From: JBHIET01 sp046760785
GTDB taxonomy: Bacteria; Chloroflexota; Anaerolineae; B4-G1
Assembly: GCA_046760785.1 (NCBI GenBank)
Contig: JBHIET010000006.1
Span: forward strand, 5,319 to 69,318
Direction of reading: 5' to 3'
Length of the DNA stretch: 64,000 bases
In this document: one piece after another, positions 18,030 to 26,900 of the stretch
Numbering within the stretch: position 1 is the stretch's first letter
Layout of the letters: each line of letters opens with the position of its first letter
The notes under the pieces: model-generated
Database searches by the model: none
What the model saw: only the letters and a program-made list of their open reading frames with translations
Told to the model about the DNA's origin: nothing
Position numbers and translations under genes: made by a program

Positions 18030-18785
18030 ATGTCCGGTCACAGCAAATGGTCAACCATCAAACACAAGAAAGCCACCACGGATGCCCGGCGAGGCAAGCT
18101 TTTCACCCGCCTGGCGCGGGAGATCACCATTGCAGCACGCAAGGGGGGCGGCAACCCCGACGTGAACTTCCGCCTGCGCCTGGCTGTGGACAAGGCCAAG
18201 GCCGCCAACATGCCCAGAGACAACATCGAACGGGCCATCAAGCGCGGCACCGGGGAACTCAAAGGTGAAGATCTCGCGGAGGTGATGTATGAGGGATACG
18301 CCCCTAACGGGGTTGCCCTGTTGATGCAAGTGCTCACCGACAACAAGAACCGTACCGTCGCTGAGGTTCGCCGTGTCCTCACCCGACAGGGTGGAACCTT
18401 GGCCGACGCGGGCGCCGTCATCTGGCAATTCGACCGCAAGGGATATATCGCCATAGCGCCTGATGGGACGGATGAGGACACCGTCTTCGAGACCGCAGTG
18501 GAGGCAGGAGCAGAGGACGTCGTTTTCGGCGACGACATGATTGAAGTCTACGCCGAACTAAAGGACTTCCAGGCAGTACGCCAAGCGTTGGAAGACGCAG
18601 GCATCCAATTTGAGGCGGCTGAACTTTCGATGATCCCCAAGACGACCATGCAACTGGGCGAAAAGGAGACCCTTCAAGTGATGGGGGTTATTGATGCGCT
18701 GGAGGACCTGGACGACGTCCAGCAGGTCTACTCCAACCTGGACATCAGCGACGAGGTGATGGCCAAGTACGAGGCTTCGTCGTGA
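18030..18785 (+). CDS. yebC: YebC/PmpR-family protein
   Basis: A 251-residue cytoplasmic protein of the YebC/TACO1 family, linked in different bacteria to transcription control or to relief of ribosome stalling. The N-terminal signature SGHSKWSTIKHKKATTDARR is followed by RLAREITIAARKGGGNP and NMPRDNIERAIKRGTGE. The three-domain length is typical. It has its own promoter at 17861-17890 and precedes ruvC, the standard yebC-ruvC-ruvA order of bacteria. The start is fixed by the conserved MSGHSKW. Confidence 0.96.
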   Translation: MSGHSKWSTIKHKKATTDARRGKLFTRLAREITIAARKGGGNPDVNFRLRLAVDKAKAANMPRDNIERAIKRGTGELKGEDLAEVMYEGYAPNGVALLMQVLTDNKNRTVAEVRRVLTRQGGTLADAGAVIWQFDRKGYIAIAPDGTDEDTVFETAVEAGAEDVVFGDDMIEVYAELKDFQAVRQALEDAGIQFEAAELSMIPKTTMQLGEKETLQVMGVIDALEDLDDVQQVYSNLDISDEVMAKYEASS

Positions 18786-18789
18786 GCGC

Positions 18790-18863
18790 CCCTCGACCTG
18801 AGACTTCACCGAGCTCAGTCGAGGCGCTCGGGACGAAAGCTCAGCCGAACGGCGACGGTCTGA
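18790..18863 (+). repeat. Palindromic element between yebC and ruvC
   Basis: Includes GAGCTCAGTCGAGGCGCTCG followed by GGACGAA, whose reverse complement appears inside the glycerate kinase gene near 52735, and AGCTCAGCCGAACGGCG, also shared. It fills nearly the whole yebC-ruvC gap. Confidence 0.75.
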
Positions 18864-18869
18864 ACTCAG

Positions 18870-19361
18870 ATGCGCGTGCTCGGCATTGACCCCGGCACCG
18901 CCATCACGGGCTACGGCGTGGTGGAAGAGGCGGGCAGAGATCTGAAATCGGTGGCGTTCGGGGTGATCAGGACGCCCGCTGATCAGCCTCTTGCCGTGCG
19001 CCTACAGTCCATTTACCGAGGGGTGAGGGATCTGACGGCGAAGTGGGAACCATCTGCGGCTGCAGTGGAGGAGCTTTTTTTCAGCAGCAACGTGCGCACG
19101 GCGATGAGTGTGGGCCAGGCACGCGGGGTGGCGCTTCTGGCTCTGGCCGATGCTGGCCTCATTGTGGCCGAATATACCCCATCGTCGGTCAAGCAGGCAG
19201 TGACCGGGTACGGGAACGCGGACAAAACGCAGATGCAGGAGATGGTGCGGCTACTGCTAGGACTGGCGGAGGTGCCATCCCCCGACGACGCAGCCGACGC
19301 GCTGGCAGTCGCCATCTGCCATTTTCACTCAGCCCGCCTGGCGGCGCTTTCCGAGGAATGA
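18870..19361 (+). CDS. ruvC: Holliday junction endonuclease RuvC
   Basis: A 163-residue crossover-junction resolvase that cuts Holliday junctions after RuvAB branch migration. The first catalytic Asp is in MRVLGIDPGTAITGYG, the Glu in AAAVEELFFSSN and the last acidic pair in SPDDAADALAVAICH. Length and motif order are those of the family, and catalytic residues are complete. It lies seven bases before ruvA; ruvB is not in the window. Confidence 0.96.
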   Translation: MRVLGIDPGTAITGYGVVEEAGRDLKSVAFGVIRTPADQPLAVRLQSIYRGVRDLTAKWEPSAAAVEELFFSSNVRTAMSVGQARGVALLALADAGLIVAEYTPSSVKQAVTGYGNADKTQMQEMVRLLLGLAEVPSPDDAADALAVAICHFHSARLAALSEE

Positions 19362-19368
19362 GCGCGAG

Positions 19369-19953
19369 ATGATCGCCCGGCTCAGTGGGACGGTGTGGAG
19401 CATCGGAGAGGATCACGTGGTGGTTCGCGCTGGCGAGATTGGCTTCCAGGTGCGTGTGCCCTCCGGTGTGCTGGCACAACTGGATGAAGTGGGCCAGCCG
19501 GTGGAGCTATTCACCCACCTGCACGTGCGTGAAAACGAGCTGGCGCTCTACGGTTTTCTTACAGCAGAGGAACTGACACTATTCAAACTCTTGTTGAGCG
19601 TCTCCGGGGTCGGGCCGAGAGTCGCGCTGGCACTGCTGGGCGCCGTTTCGCCGGATGCGCTCCGCCAGGCCGTGGTACAGGAAGAGCCAGGCCTGCTCTC
19701 CCGGGTGCCGGGCATCGGGCCTAAGACCGCCAAGGCAATCATCTTTCACCTGAAGGATAAAATCATCCCCACCGGGGTAGAGGCAGCACTCTTGCTAAGT
19801 GAAGCCGACGCCGAGGTCATCGCCGCGCTGACCGGCCTGGGCTTCAGCCTGGTCGAGGCACAGGCGGCGCTTCAGAGCCTGCCCCGAGGCGATGAGGACC
19901 TGTCTATTGAAGAGCGAGTGCGCCAGGCGCTGGCCTACTTCGCCGCGCCCTGA
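19369..19953 (+). CDS. ruvA: Holliday junction DNA helicase subunit RuvA
   Basis: A 194-residue junction-binding subunit. It opens with the OB-fold start MIARLSGTVWSIGEDHVVV and ELFTHLHVRENELALYGF. Tandem helix-hairpin-helix motifs follow in the middle (VSGVGPRVALALLG and RVPGIGPKTAKAIIFHLKDK). The C-terminal RuvB-binding domain ends ERVRQALAYF. It partners RuvB in branch migration. The gene follows ruvC closely and is followed by a sensor kinase 38 bases on. Confidence 0.96.
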   Translation: MIARLSGTVWSIGEDHVVVRAGEIGFQVRVPSGVLAQLDEVGQPVELFTHLHVRENELALYGFLTAEELTLFKLLLSVSGVGPRVALALLGAVSPDALRQAVVQEEPGLLSRVPGIGPKTAKAIIFHLKDKIIPTGVEAALLLSEADAEVIAALTGLGFSLVEAQAALQSLPRGDEDLSIEERVRQALAYFAAP

Positions 19954-19991
19954 CTTCGACAAACTCAGTCGAACCGATCGGAGGGATACCG

Positions 19992-22214
19992 GTGGTACAA
20001 GAGTTAAAGTCAAAAGAGCGTCTTGAATGGCGACAGCCACTAGGTCGCCTGCTTGCCTTCAACATCCGAGGCAAGATCGTCCTGCCCTATCTGATTCTCA
20101 CGCTGATCGTAGCGATCATCGGCACCTACGTGGTAACCAGCCTGGTCGCCAGTTCTCTCGACGAGCGCTTGACCAACCAGTTGCTTGAAGCGGGGCGTGT
20201 GGTTTCGGACAGCCTGGCACGTCAGGAACTGACCCACCTGGAGTCGGCGCGGGCAGTGGCCTTCACGACGGGGCTGGCCGAGGCTCTGCAGGCCGGCGAC
20301 CGGGATAGCGTGTCTGCTCTGGCTAAGCCAGCGGCCATCGTCCGGGAAGTGGAATGCCTCATCATCGTTGACGCGCACGGCCAGGAGATGCTGCACGTGT
20401 TGCAGCAAGATGACGGTTCGTTTGAGACCATAGAGGGGCAGCTTGATACCTCGGGACTGTGGATGGTGCAAACACTGCTCGCGGACGGCGATCCCAACGG
20501 TCTGCCCAAGCGTAGCCTGGGGCTACACCTGGTGAATCAGCGCTACTACTACTTCACGGCTATCCCTGTCGCGCTGGAGAACAGGATGGTCGGCGTCGTC
20601 GTCGTTGGCACCTCGCTCGACACGTTGCTACCACACTTCAAACTCACCTCGCTGGCCGACGTGATTATCTATCTTGATGGCGGCCACGCCGTTGCCTCCA
20701 CCTTTGGCGCGGCCGCATCTGTGGATGAACTCTCGATCTCGCCAGAATCGTACGAGAGTATCCTGTATAGCGTCGATTCCACTCCCGGCGAGAACTTCCG
20801 CATTAGCGGTCGTTGGTACCGCATCGCCCGCAACCCTCTGCGCGTGGCCAATCAGAGCCTGGGGGTTTTCGCCGTCGTCCTGCCCTCGCACTTCATCGTC
20901 CAGGCCGGCGCTACCAGCCGCAATACCTATGCGCTGATCTTTGCCACCGCGACGGCGTGCGTCATACTTGTCGGATACCTGATCTCCCAACGTATCACCA
21001 GCCCCCTCAGTCGCCTGGTACACGCATCACAGGCTGTAGCGGAAGGGCATCTCGATCAGCGCACCGGCATCGTGAGCGCTGACGAGATTGGCATGTTGGC
21101 TGCGACCTTCGACAAGATGACAGGGCGATTAGAGGAACGAACCCATGAGCTGGAGGAGGCACTTGGTCGCATGAGATCTATACTCTCCAGCATTGGCGAT
21201 GGCGTGATGCTGGAGGACCTGGAGGGAAACTTCATCCCCCTGAACGCAGCAGCCGAAACCCTGCTGGAAGAGATGGCAGCCAATTTTATGGTCGGCCCAC
21301 TGCGTGAACTGCCCGTAGCAGATTATGACGAGGCTTCGGACTTGCAACTGAGTCCCTGGCTTCTGGACCGCCGACGCTTCGAGGTGGGCAAGAAGGTGAT
21401 CAACACGTACTCCGCAGCCGTTCAAACCGACGATGGCGAGCACCTGGGCACTGTGATCGTGCTGCGGGACGTGACCGCCGAGGTCGAGGCGGAGCATCTC
21501 AAGGACGCTTTTGTCACCCACGTATCGCACGAACTGCGCACGCCGTTGACGGCGATCAAGGGATATAGCGAACTGCTGCTCGCCAGCGCTGGCGACGCGC
21601 TCGGGGAGGAACAGCGTAGCTTCCTGGGGACAATCAGCCGCCACACCGACAACCTGGTGGCGATGATCAACGCGCTACTGGACTTCTCGGAGATGGAGGC
21701 GGGAGGCCGGTTGGGCCTGCGGCGGCGTCCTGTCCTGCTATCCACCCTCGTCAAGGAGATAGCGGAGGAGTGGCGCCCGCAGATGGATGCAAAGGGTCTG
21801 GCGTTTCAGGTGGAAACTCCTGCCGACCTACCCTTGGTAAACGCAGACACCAGACGGCTGCGCTGGGCGGTCATCAACCTGGTGCGCAATGCCCGGCAGT
21901 ATACATCGGCCGGCGGTAGCGTGACCCTGCACCTATCCGAGCAGGATGGCCAGGTGATTCTCGACGTCATAGACACCGGTGCAGGTATCCCTCCCGAAGA
22001 CCAGCAGCAAATCTTCAGCCGGTTCTACAATGTCGTGCGGACCCGCTACAAGTCAGACGAAGAAGCGCGGGGTCTTGGCCTCGGACTGTACGTGACTAAG
22101 GTCATCGTCGAGGCACATGGAGGAGAGATTCGTGTCGTCAGTGAAGAGGGGAGCGGCAGCACGTTCAGCATAATTCTTCCAGCCCTACCGAGGCACGAGG
22201 GTGAGAGGACATAG
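19992..22214 (+). CDS. Membrane sensor histidine kinase with HAMP and PAS domains
   Basis: A 740-residue two-TM kinase. The first helix is near 30-53 (IVLPYLILTLIVAIIGTYVV), with an extracytoplasmic sensor region of about 260 residues and a second helix near 313-335. HAMP follows (RITSPLSRLVHASQAVAEG), then PAS (about 395-500) and HisKA with its His in HVSHELRTPLTAIKGY. The HATPase contains NLVRNARQY, DTGAGIP and GLGLGLYV. The GTG start at 19992 has GGAGGGA about ten bases upstream. All catalytic motifs are present. The gene follows ruvCA and precedes a surface protein by 32 bases; no response regulator is adjacent. Confidence 0.94.
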   Translation: MVQELKSKERLEWRQPLGRLLAFNIRGKIVLPYLILTLIVAIIGTYVVTSLVASSLDERLTNQLLEAGRVVSDSLARQELTHLESARAVAFTTGLAEALQAGDRDSVSALAKPAAIVREVECLIIVDAHGQEMLHVLQQDDGSFETIEGQLDTSGLWMVQTLLADGDPNGLPKRSLGLHLVNQRYYYFTAIPVALENRMVGVVVVGTSLDTLLPHFKLTSLADVIIYLDGGHAVASTFGAAASVDELSISPESYESILYSVDSTPGENFRISGRWYRIARNPLRVANQSLGVFAVVLPSHFIVQAGATSRNTYALIFATATACVILVGYLISQRITSPLSRLVHASQAVAEGHLDQRTGIVSADEIGMLAATFDKMTGRLEERTHELEEALGRMRSILSSIGDGVMLEDLEGNFIPLNAAAETLLEEMAANFMVGPLRELPVADYDEASDLQLSPWLLDRRRFEVGKKVINTYSAAVQTDDGEHLGTVIVLRDVTAEVEAEHLKDAFVTHVSHELRTPLTAIKGYSELLLASAGDALGEEQRSFLGTISRHTDNLVAMINALLDFSEMEAGGRLGLRRRPVLLSTLVKEIAEEWRPQMDAKGLAFQVETPADLPLVNADTRRLRWAVINLVRNARQYTSAGGSVTLHLSEQDGQVILDVIDTGAGIPPEDQQQIFSRFYNVVRTRYKSDEEARGLGLGLYVTKVIVEAHGGEIRVVSEEGSGSTFSIILPALPRHEGERT

Positions 22215-22246
22215 CCTGAGGTACCCCACAACAGAAAGCGAGCGCT

Positions 22247-23980
22247 ATGGCCACGAGAGACCCCCACAGCGACCATGAGAACGCCAGAGATCGGGGCTGG
22301 CGCGATTGGCTCGTATTCCTCGTGCTGCTGCTGCTGGGGTTCGCCTGCCTCCTGATCGCGGCACAGATGGCAGTCAGGCCGACGCCTATATGGCAAGTCT
22401 CTGCCAATATGCTCTCCCAACTGAACCCAGACGAGGAGCGCGAAACTGAAGGGGTGCAAATCGAACCGCTCCGTCCAGAGGTGATGACCCCTCCCTGGGA
22501 CTGGAACAGCATCCTGACACCCATAGGATCGCCGGTCGCCGTTCCTACAACGGTCTTGGGCCCGCCCCCGGCGGGCACAGCTACGCCGGGGGGAGTGGCC
22601 GCAGTGACCCCTTCCCCCAGCGCGACCGCGACCGTGCTCACCCCTTCGCCCACGCCTACGGCCACGCCGACACCCACCACGACGCCCACCACGACGCCCA
22701 CACCCACCACGACGCCCACACCCACCACGACGCCCACGCCCACGCCTACGCCAACCAACACGCCCGCGCCGCCGCTGCCCACCGACACCCCCACGCCGAC
22801 ACCCACCGACACCCCCACGCCGACGCCTACCGACACCCCCACGCCCATACCACCTCCGTCCATCTTCAGCATCACGCCCAACCAGGGGGAGAATTCCGCC
22901 GATGTGCCGGTGGTTATCCAGGGGGCCAACTTTTTCGGCACGCCCACGGTACAGCTTGGGAGCAATACGATCAACGTCACCGCTGCCACCGCCACCACCA
23001 TCAACGGGACGGTGCCGGCTGGTCTCACGCCCGGCGTCTATGCCCTCACCGTCATCAATCCCGACTCTCAATCCGCCACGCTCTCACCAGCCTACACCGC
23101 GCTTAACCCGCCCAGCCCCGATACGACGCTGGAGACAGGCTACCTCTCAACCTTCGGTCCTGGTGCGCCCGGAGGGGGGGACGACGATCACGTGCAACTG
23201 ATTTTCTTCGCGGTGCCCTCTACCATCACCGACAGCCTGTATTTCCGCATCTTTGACGCCGACACTGGCGGTGGAGGGTTAGGAGAGACAATAGACCAGT
23301 TGGAGCCAGTCGGAGGCTATAACACGACGGTCACGTACACACTGCGAGGTTACACCAACACGTATACTGATCCCAATGCACGCTCACACAACCCAAACGC
23401 GGCGGGGATCAACTCCGGCACACTGCTGACGCGGACTGTGATCGGAGCCGATGCGACGTACCATGGCAACTGGGGTCTCGTCTTTGGCCCCTACCCGGCC
23501 AGCGCCGGGGAGTTGGTCGGCAGCAGGCGGGTGTTTAAGCTGGTGGTGGAGGGAGCCAGTGGTGACGATGGCAATGCTTACCACGCAGTACTAAGCACTG
23601 ATGCGACGACAAATACAGTCCCGACTGAAAGCCGTGCCTTTGCCTACTCGTGGACGTTCCGACTCACCCCTGCTGCTTCCCAGTGGCTCTATCCATACGT
23701 CGCCGCCGGGACGTCAACGTTCGAACAGCACAACTGGGACATGGACGATAATGGCACAGTGACACTGCACACGCCGATGCGGGATGGCATTGCCGCGACC
23801 GTTTCCGGGAGTGGTACCGGGGCTTCGTCGAGCCACCCCGTTCAGGCCTACGAAGATGGAGCCACGTGGACCGTGACGATGGGGACCACCATGTTGGGGA
23901 ACGACCTGACCTTCTGGGCGGTCGGGGACGGGGCCGACCTGGCGATTTTCACCCGCCCGACGACGAACCCGCCACCGTAA
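22247..23980 (+). CDS. Membrane-anchored surface protein with Thr/Pro linker and TIG domain
   Basis: A 577-residue protein with a short cytoplasmic start and a single hydrophobic segment (WLVFLVLLLLGFACLLIAA, about 22-40). A Thr/Pro-rich linker covers about 120-205. A TIG/IPT immunoglobulin-like domain follows (FSITPNQGENSADVPVVIQGANF..., about 206-285). The remaining approximately 290 residues match no family I recognise and are rich in Gly, Thr and Asn. The linker is encoded by an 18-bp tandem repeat (near 22675-22740), a likely site of length variation. The topology places most of the protein outside. It probably belongs to the same transcript as the upstream membrane kinase. Confidence 0.8.
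   Translation: MATRDPHSDHENARDRGWRDWLVFLVLLLLGFACLLIAAQMAVRPTPIWQVSANMLSQLNPDEERETEGVQIEPLRPEVMTPPWDWNSILTPIGSPVAVPTTVLGPPPAGTATPGGVAAVTPSPSATATVLTPSPTPTATPTPTTTPTTTPTPTTTPTPTTTPTPTPTPTNTPAPPLPTDTPTPTPTDTPTPTPTDTPTPIPPPSIFSITPNQGENSADVPVVIQGANFFGTPTVQLGSNTINVTAATATTINGTVPAGLTPGVYALTVINPDSQSATLSPAYTALNPPSPDTTLETGYLSTFGPGAPGGGDDDHVQLIFFAVPSTITDSLYFRIFDADTGGGGLGETIDQLEPVGGYNTTVTYTLRGYTNTYTDPNARSHNPNAAGINSGTLLTRTVIGADATYHGNWGLVFGPYPASAGELVGSRRVFKLVVEGASGDDGNAYHAVLSTDATTNTVPTESRAFAYSWTFRLTPAASQWLYPYVAAGTSTFEQHNWDMDDNGTVTLHTPMRDGIAATVSGSGTGASSSHPVQAYEDGATWTVTMGTTMLGNDLTFWAVGDGADLAIFTRPTTNPPP
22640..22850 (+). repeat. Tandem repeats encoding the Thr/Pro linker
   Basis: Repeated ACCACGACGCCCACACCC (18 bp, three copies) and CACCCCCACGCCGAC type units code for TTTPTPTT and TDTPTPTP. 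Confidence 0.8.
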
Positions 23981-23993
23981 CTCACGTCCTCCC

Positions 23994-26900
23994 TCAAGAG
24001 TCTCGCACCACCACCGGCAGATAGATGAGATTCACTCCCCGCCTGTAGTTTCGTGTCACGAAAGGCAGGTAGACGCGGATGTAAAGCGTCTCGCCGCTAG
24101 GCGGATACACCGATTCAGTTGCCTGTCTGTTCTGATTGTCGCTCTCTACAGCAGCAACGTTCCCGCCGATAGCGGAGACATCGCCGTTCACCGTCACCTG
24201 GAAGGTGAGAGTGAGGACATCGCCAGGGCCGAGGGTGCCGATGGTGGCGGTGACCACGCCGCCGGATTCGTCGCAGCGCGCACCCGGCGAACAAGCCACG
24301 CTCCCCGCCACCAGCGTCGTACTCGTTGGCACCGTGTCGCTGATGGTGACGCTGGTCTGAGCATGGGTGGCGTTGGTGTTCGTGACGAGAATGCGATACT
24401 CGACAGTCTCTCCCGCCCGGAGCAGCGCGTCGTTCAGGTCCACCGCCGTCTTACCGATGACCAGGCCAGATTCCACTGTGCCGCCACTGGGCGGATAGAC
24501 TGGCTCGGTCTCCTGGGCGCTCTGGCTATCGCTCTCTGTCACGCCGATGTTCCCGCCGATGGAAGAGACACCATCGTTCACCGTCACCCGGAAGGTGAGG
24601 GTGAGGACATCGCCAGGGCCAAGGTGGTCAATGTTGGCCACGGCCATTCCACCGAAATCTCTGGGAGCAAGTACAGCGGTGGCAGCCGCGACACCCACTG
24701 CCTCGCAGGTCGCCCCTGACGTACAGGTCACGCTCTCCGCCACCAGCGTCGTGTTCGCTGGCGCCGGGTCGGCGATGACGACGTTGCTCTGAGTGTAGAT
24801 GCTGTGGGTGTTGGTCACCACTACCCGGTACTCGATCTCGTCGCGTGGATAGATCGGAGCGCCGTTCAGGTCAATTGCCGTCTTACTGATCGCCAGGTCG
24901 GCGCCGACGACCACCGTCGCCGGGTCGCTCATCACCAGCCCAAGGCTGCTGCTGATGGCAGCGGTGTTGGTAATGATAGCGCCGGGCTCAAGGCCGCTAT
25001 CCAGGACGACGGCGTAGCCGACCTCCTGGGCGCTGGCACCAGCAGCCACCGTCCCCACGTTCCACACCAGGTCCGGCACTCCACTGTCGTTCGCCCCCGC
25101 CCCCCAGATGCTCCCCGCGCTGCAGGTGGTGCTGACGGGAACGGTGTCCACGATCTGCACTCCCAAAACATCCGCGCTGCCGTGGTTGCCGTAGGAGATC
25201 GTATAGGAGATCAAGTCACCAACCCGGGCAATGGGCTGGTTGACGCTCTTTTCTACCCACAGGTCCACCGTCGCCACCTCGACCTGGTTCGACGGAATCC
25301 ACTCGCTGAGATACTCGGCGGTCTCTGTGCTGCTGATGTGAGCTATGTTCTGGATGGTGGTGTTGGGCGGTAGGGTAGCAGTCACCTGCACTGCAAAGCC
25401 GACCGTCACCTGCGTACTGGCAGGCAGTTCAGCGTCGTACCAGCGGACGTGCGTAACCGGCGTGATGGGCAATGTGGTGGCCCAGGTAGCGCCATTGTCA
25501 CAAGAATACTCAACCTGGTTGCCGCCGGATTCCGTGACTGAGATAAGACTGGTATAGTCTGGAATCGGCTCCTGCACGTAGACGCCGGTCTGGGTAATTG
25601 TCGTCGAGACGTTCTCGTAGGTCAGGCTATAGGAAATCACGCCGCCCGGAGTCACTGCTTGTTGCTCGGCCTCCTTGCCAAATAGCAGGCTCGAGATGCG
25701 GGTGACCGCCAGGTTGGACTCACGGGGGATGTCTAAACGCCGGTCGAGCGTAGCCCAGTTCTGGATCAATGCACCAGCAGGCAGGTCGTCATCGAGCCGC
25801 ACGCTGAAGCGAATCTGGCCTGCCTCACCGGCAGAAACGGTGCCGGGGGTGACACCAGGAGTGATGACCAGCGTGGGGGAGATATAAGCGCCCTGATCGC
25901 CATCGGTGGCGTCGGTCAGCACGATCCACCCGTTACCTGCGTTGATAGCCATGCTGCCGGACACATAAGTGGTGGAGAGGGGGATCGTGTCCGAGATCAC
26001 CACATCGGTGGCCGCAACCCCGCCGACGTTCTCGTAGGAAAGCGTGTAGGTGATCACCTGCCCCTGTCCGGCAACGGTGGGTCCCGACTTGGCAAACTCG
26101 ACATCAGGTGCCCGTATGGCGGTCTGGGCCACGTTGCTGCCCGCCTCCACCGTCCGGTCGCTGGCGATATAACCCCTGTTCCCAATAACAGTGCCTTCTT
26201 CCACGAAGTTGTTCACCGTCACAGCAAACGTCTCAGTGCCATTGGTCCCCGGCGCGAGTGTGCCCAGCGTCCAGGTGATAGTGCCGCTGGTAGGGTCGTA
26301 GGAGCCCCCATCGGAGGCGGACTGGAAGGTAACGTACTGGATGGGCACCACGTCGCGCAGGTTGACGTTAGTGGCGGTGATAGAATCGCTGAGGTTGGCA
26401 TAGGAGAGGGTGTAGACCAGCGTATCGCCGATTTCGGCCTGCGCGCTGCTGACCGACTTGGTCAGGTTGAGGGGACTAATGTAGACCGTGGCCTCGTCGG
26501 TGGGATTAAAGAGCACATCGGCATACTCGTGCCTGCCAACCGCTTCACCCCGGTTGACGTTGACGGCCACGGCGTCGTAAACCTCGACCTGGTCAACGTA
26601 GAGATAATCATCCCCATCAACAGTGCCCCCACTGCGGAATCTGATGGCAGTGGTCGCCCCGGCGTAGGGTACGAGGTCCACCACCTCCTGCACATAGTCG
26701 CCTTCCTGGTCACCATCGGTCCAGGCTAACACCGTCGTCCAAGCGCTCCCGTTGGAGACGTCGAGATAGAAAACATCGCCCGATTCGACCGCATCAATTT
26801 GCCGCATAAAGCGCAGGGTCGGTAGGGTGAAACCGCTCAGGTCGGCCGTCCTGGAAAGGGCCAGGGTCGAGCTCACGATACGTAGATGATAGTCGCCGAG

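Noticed and set aside
22640..22850. CRISPR-like regular repeats
   Set aside because: Units are short, directly adjacent and translated as Thr/Pro; there are no spacers and no cas genes.
22046..23071. Minus-strand frames rich in Gly/Arg/Val over the Thr/Pro linker
   Set aside because: They are the antisense of the tandem repeats in the surface protein gene.
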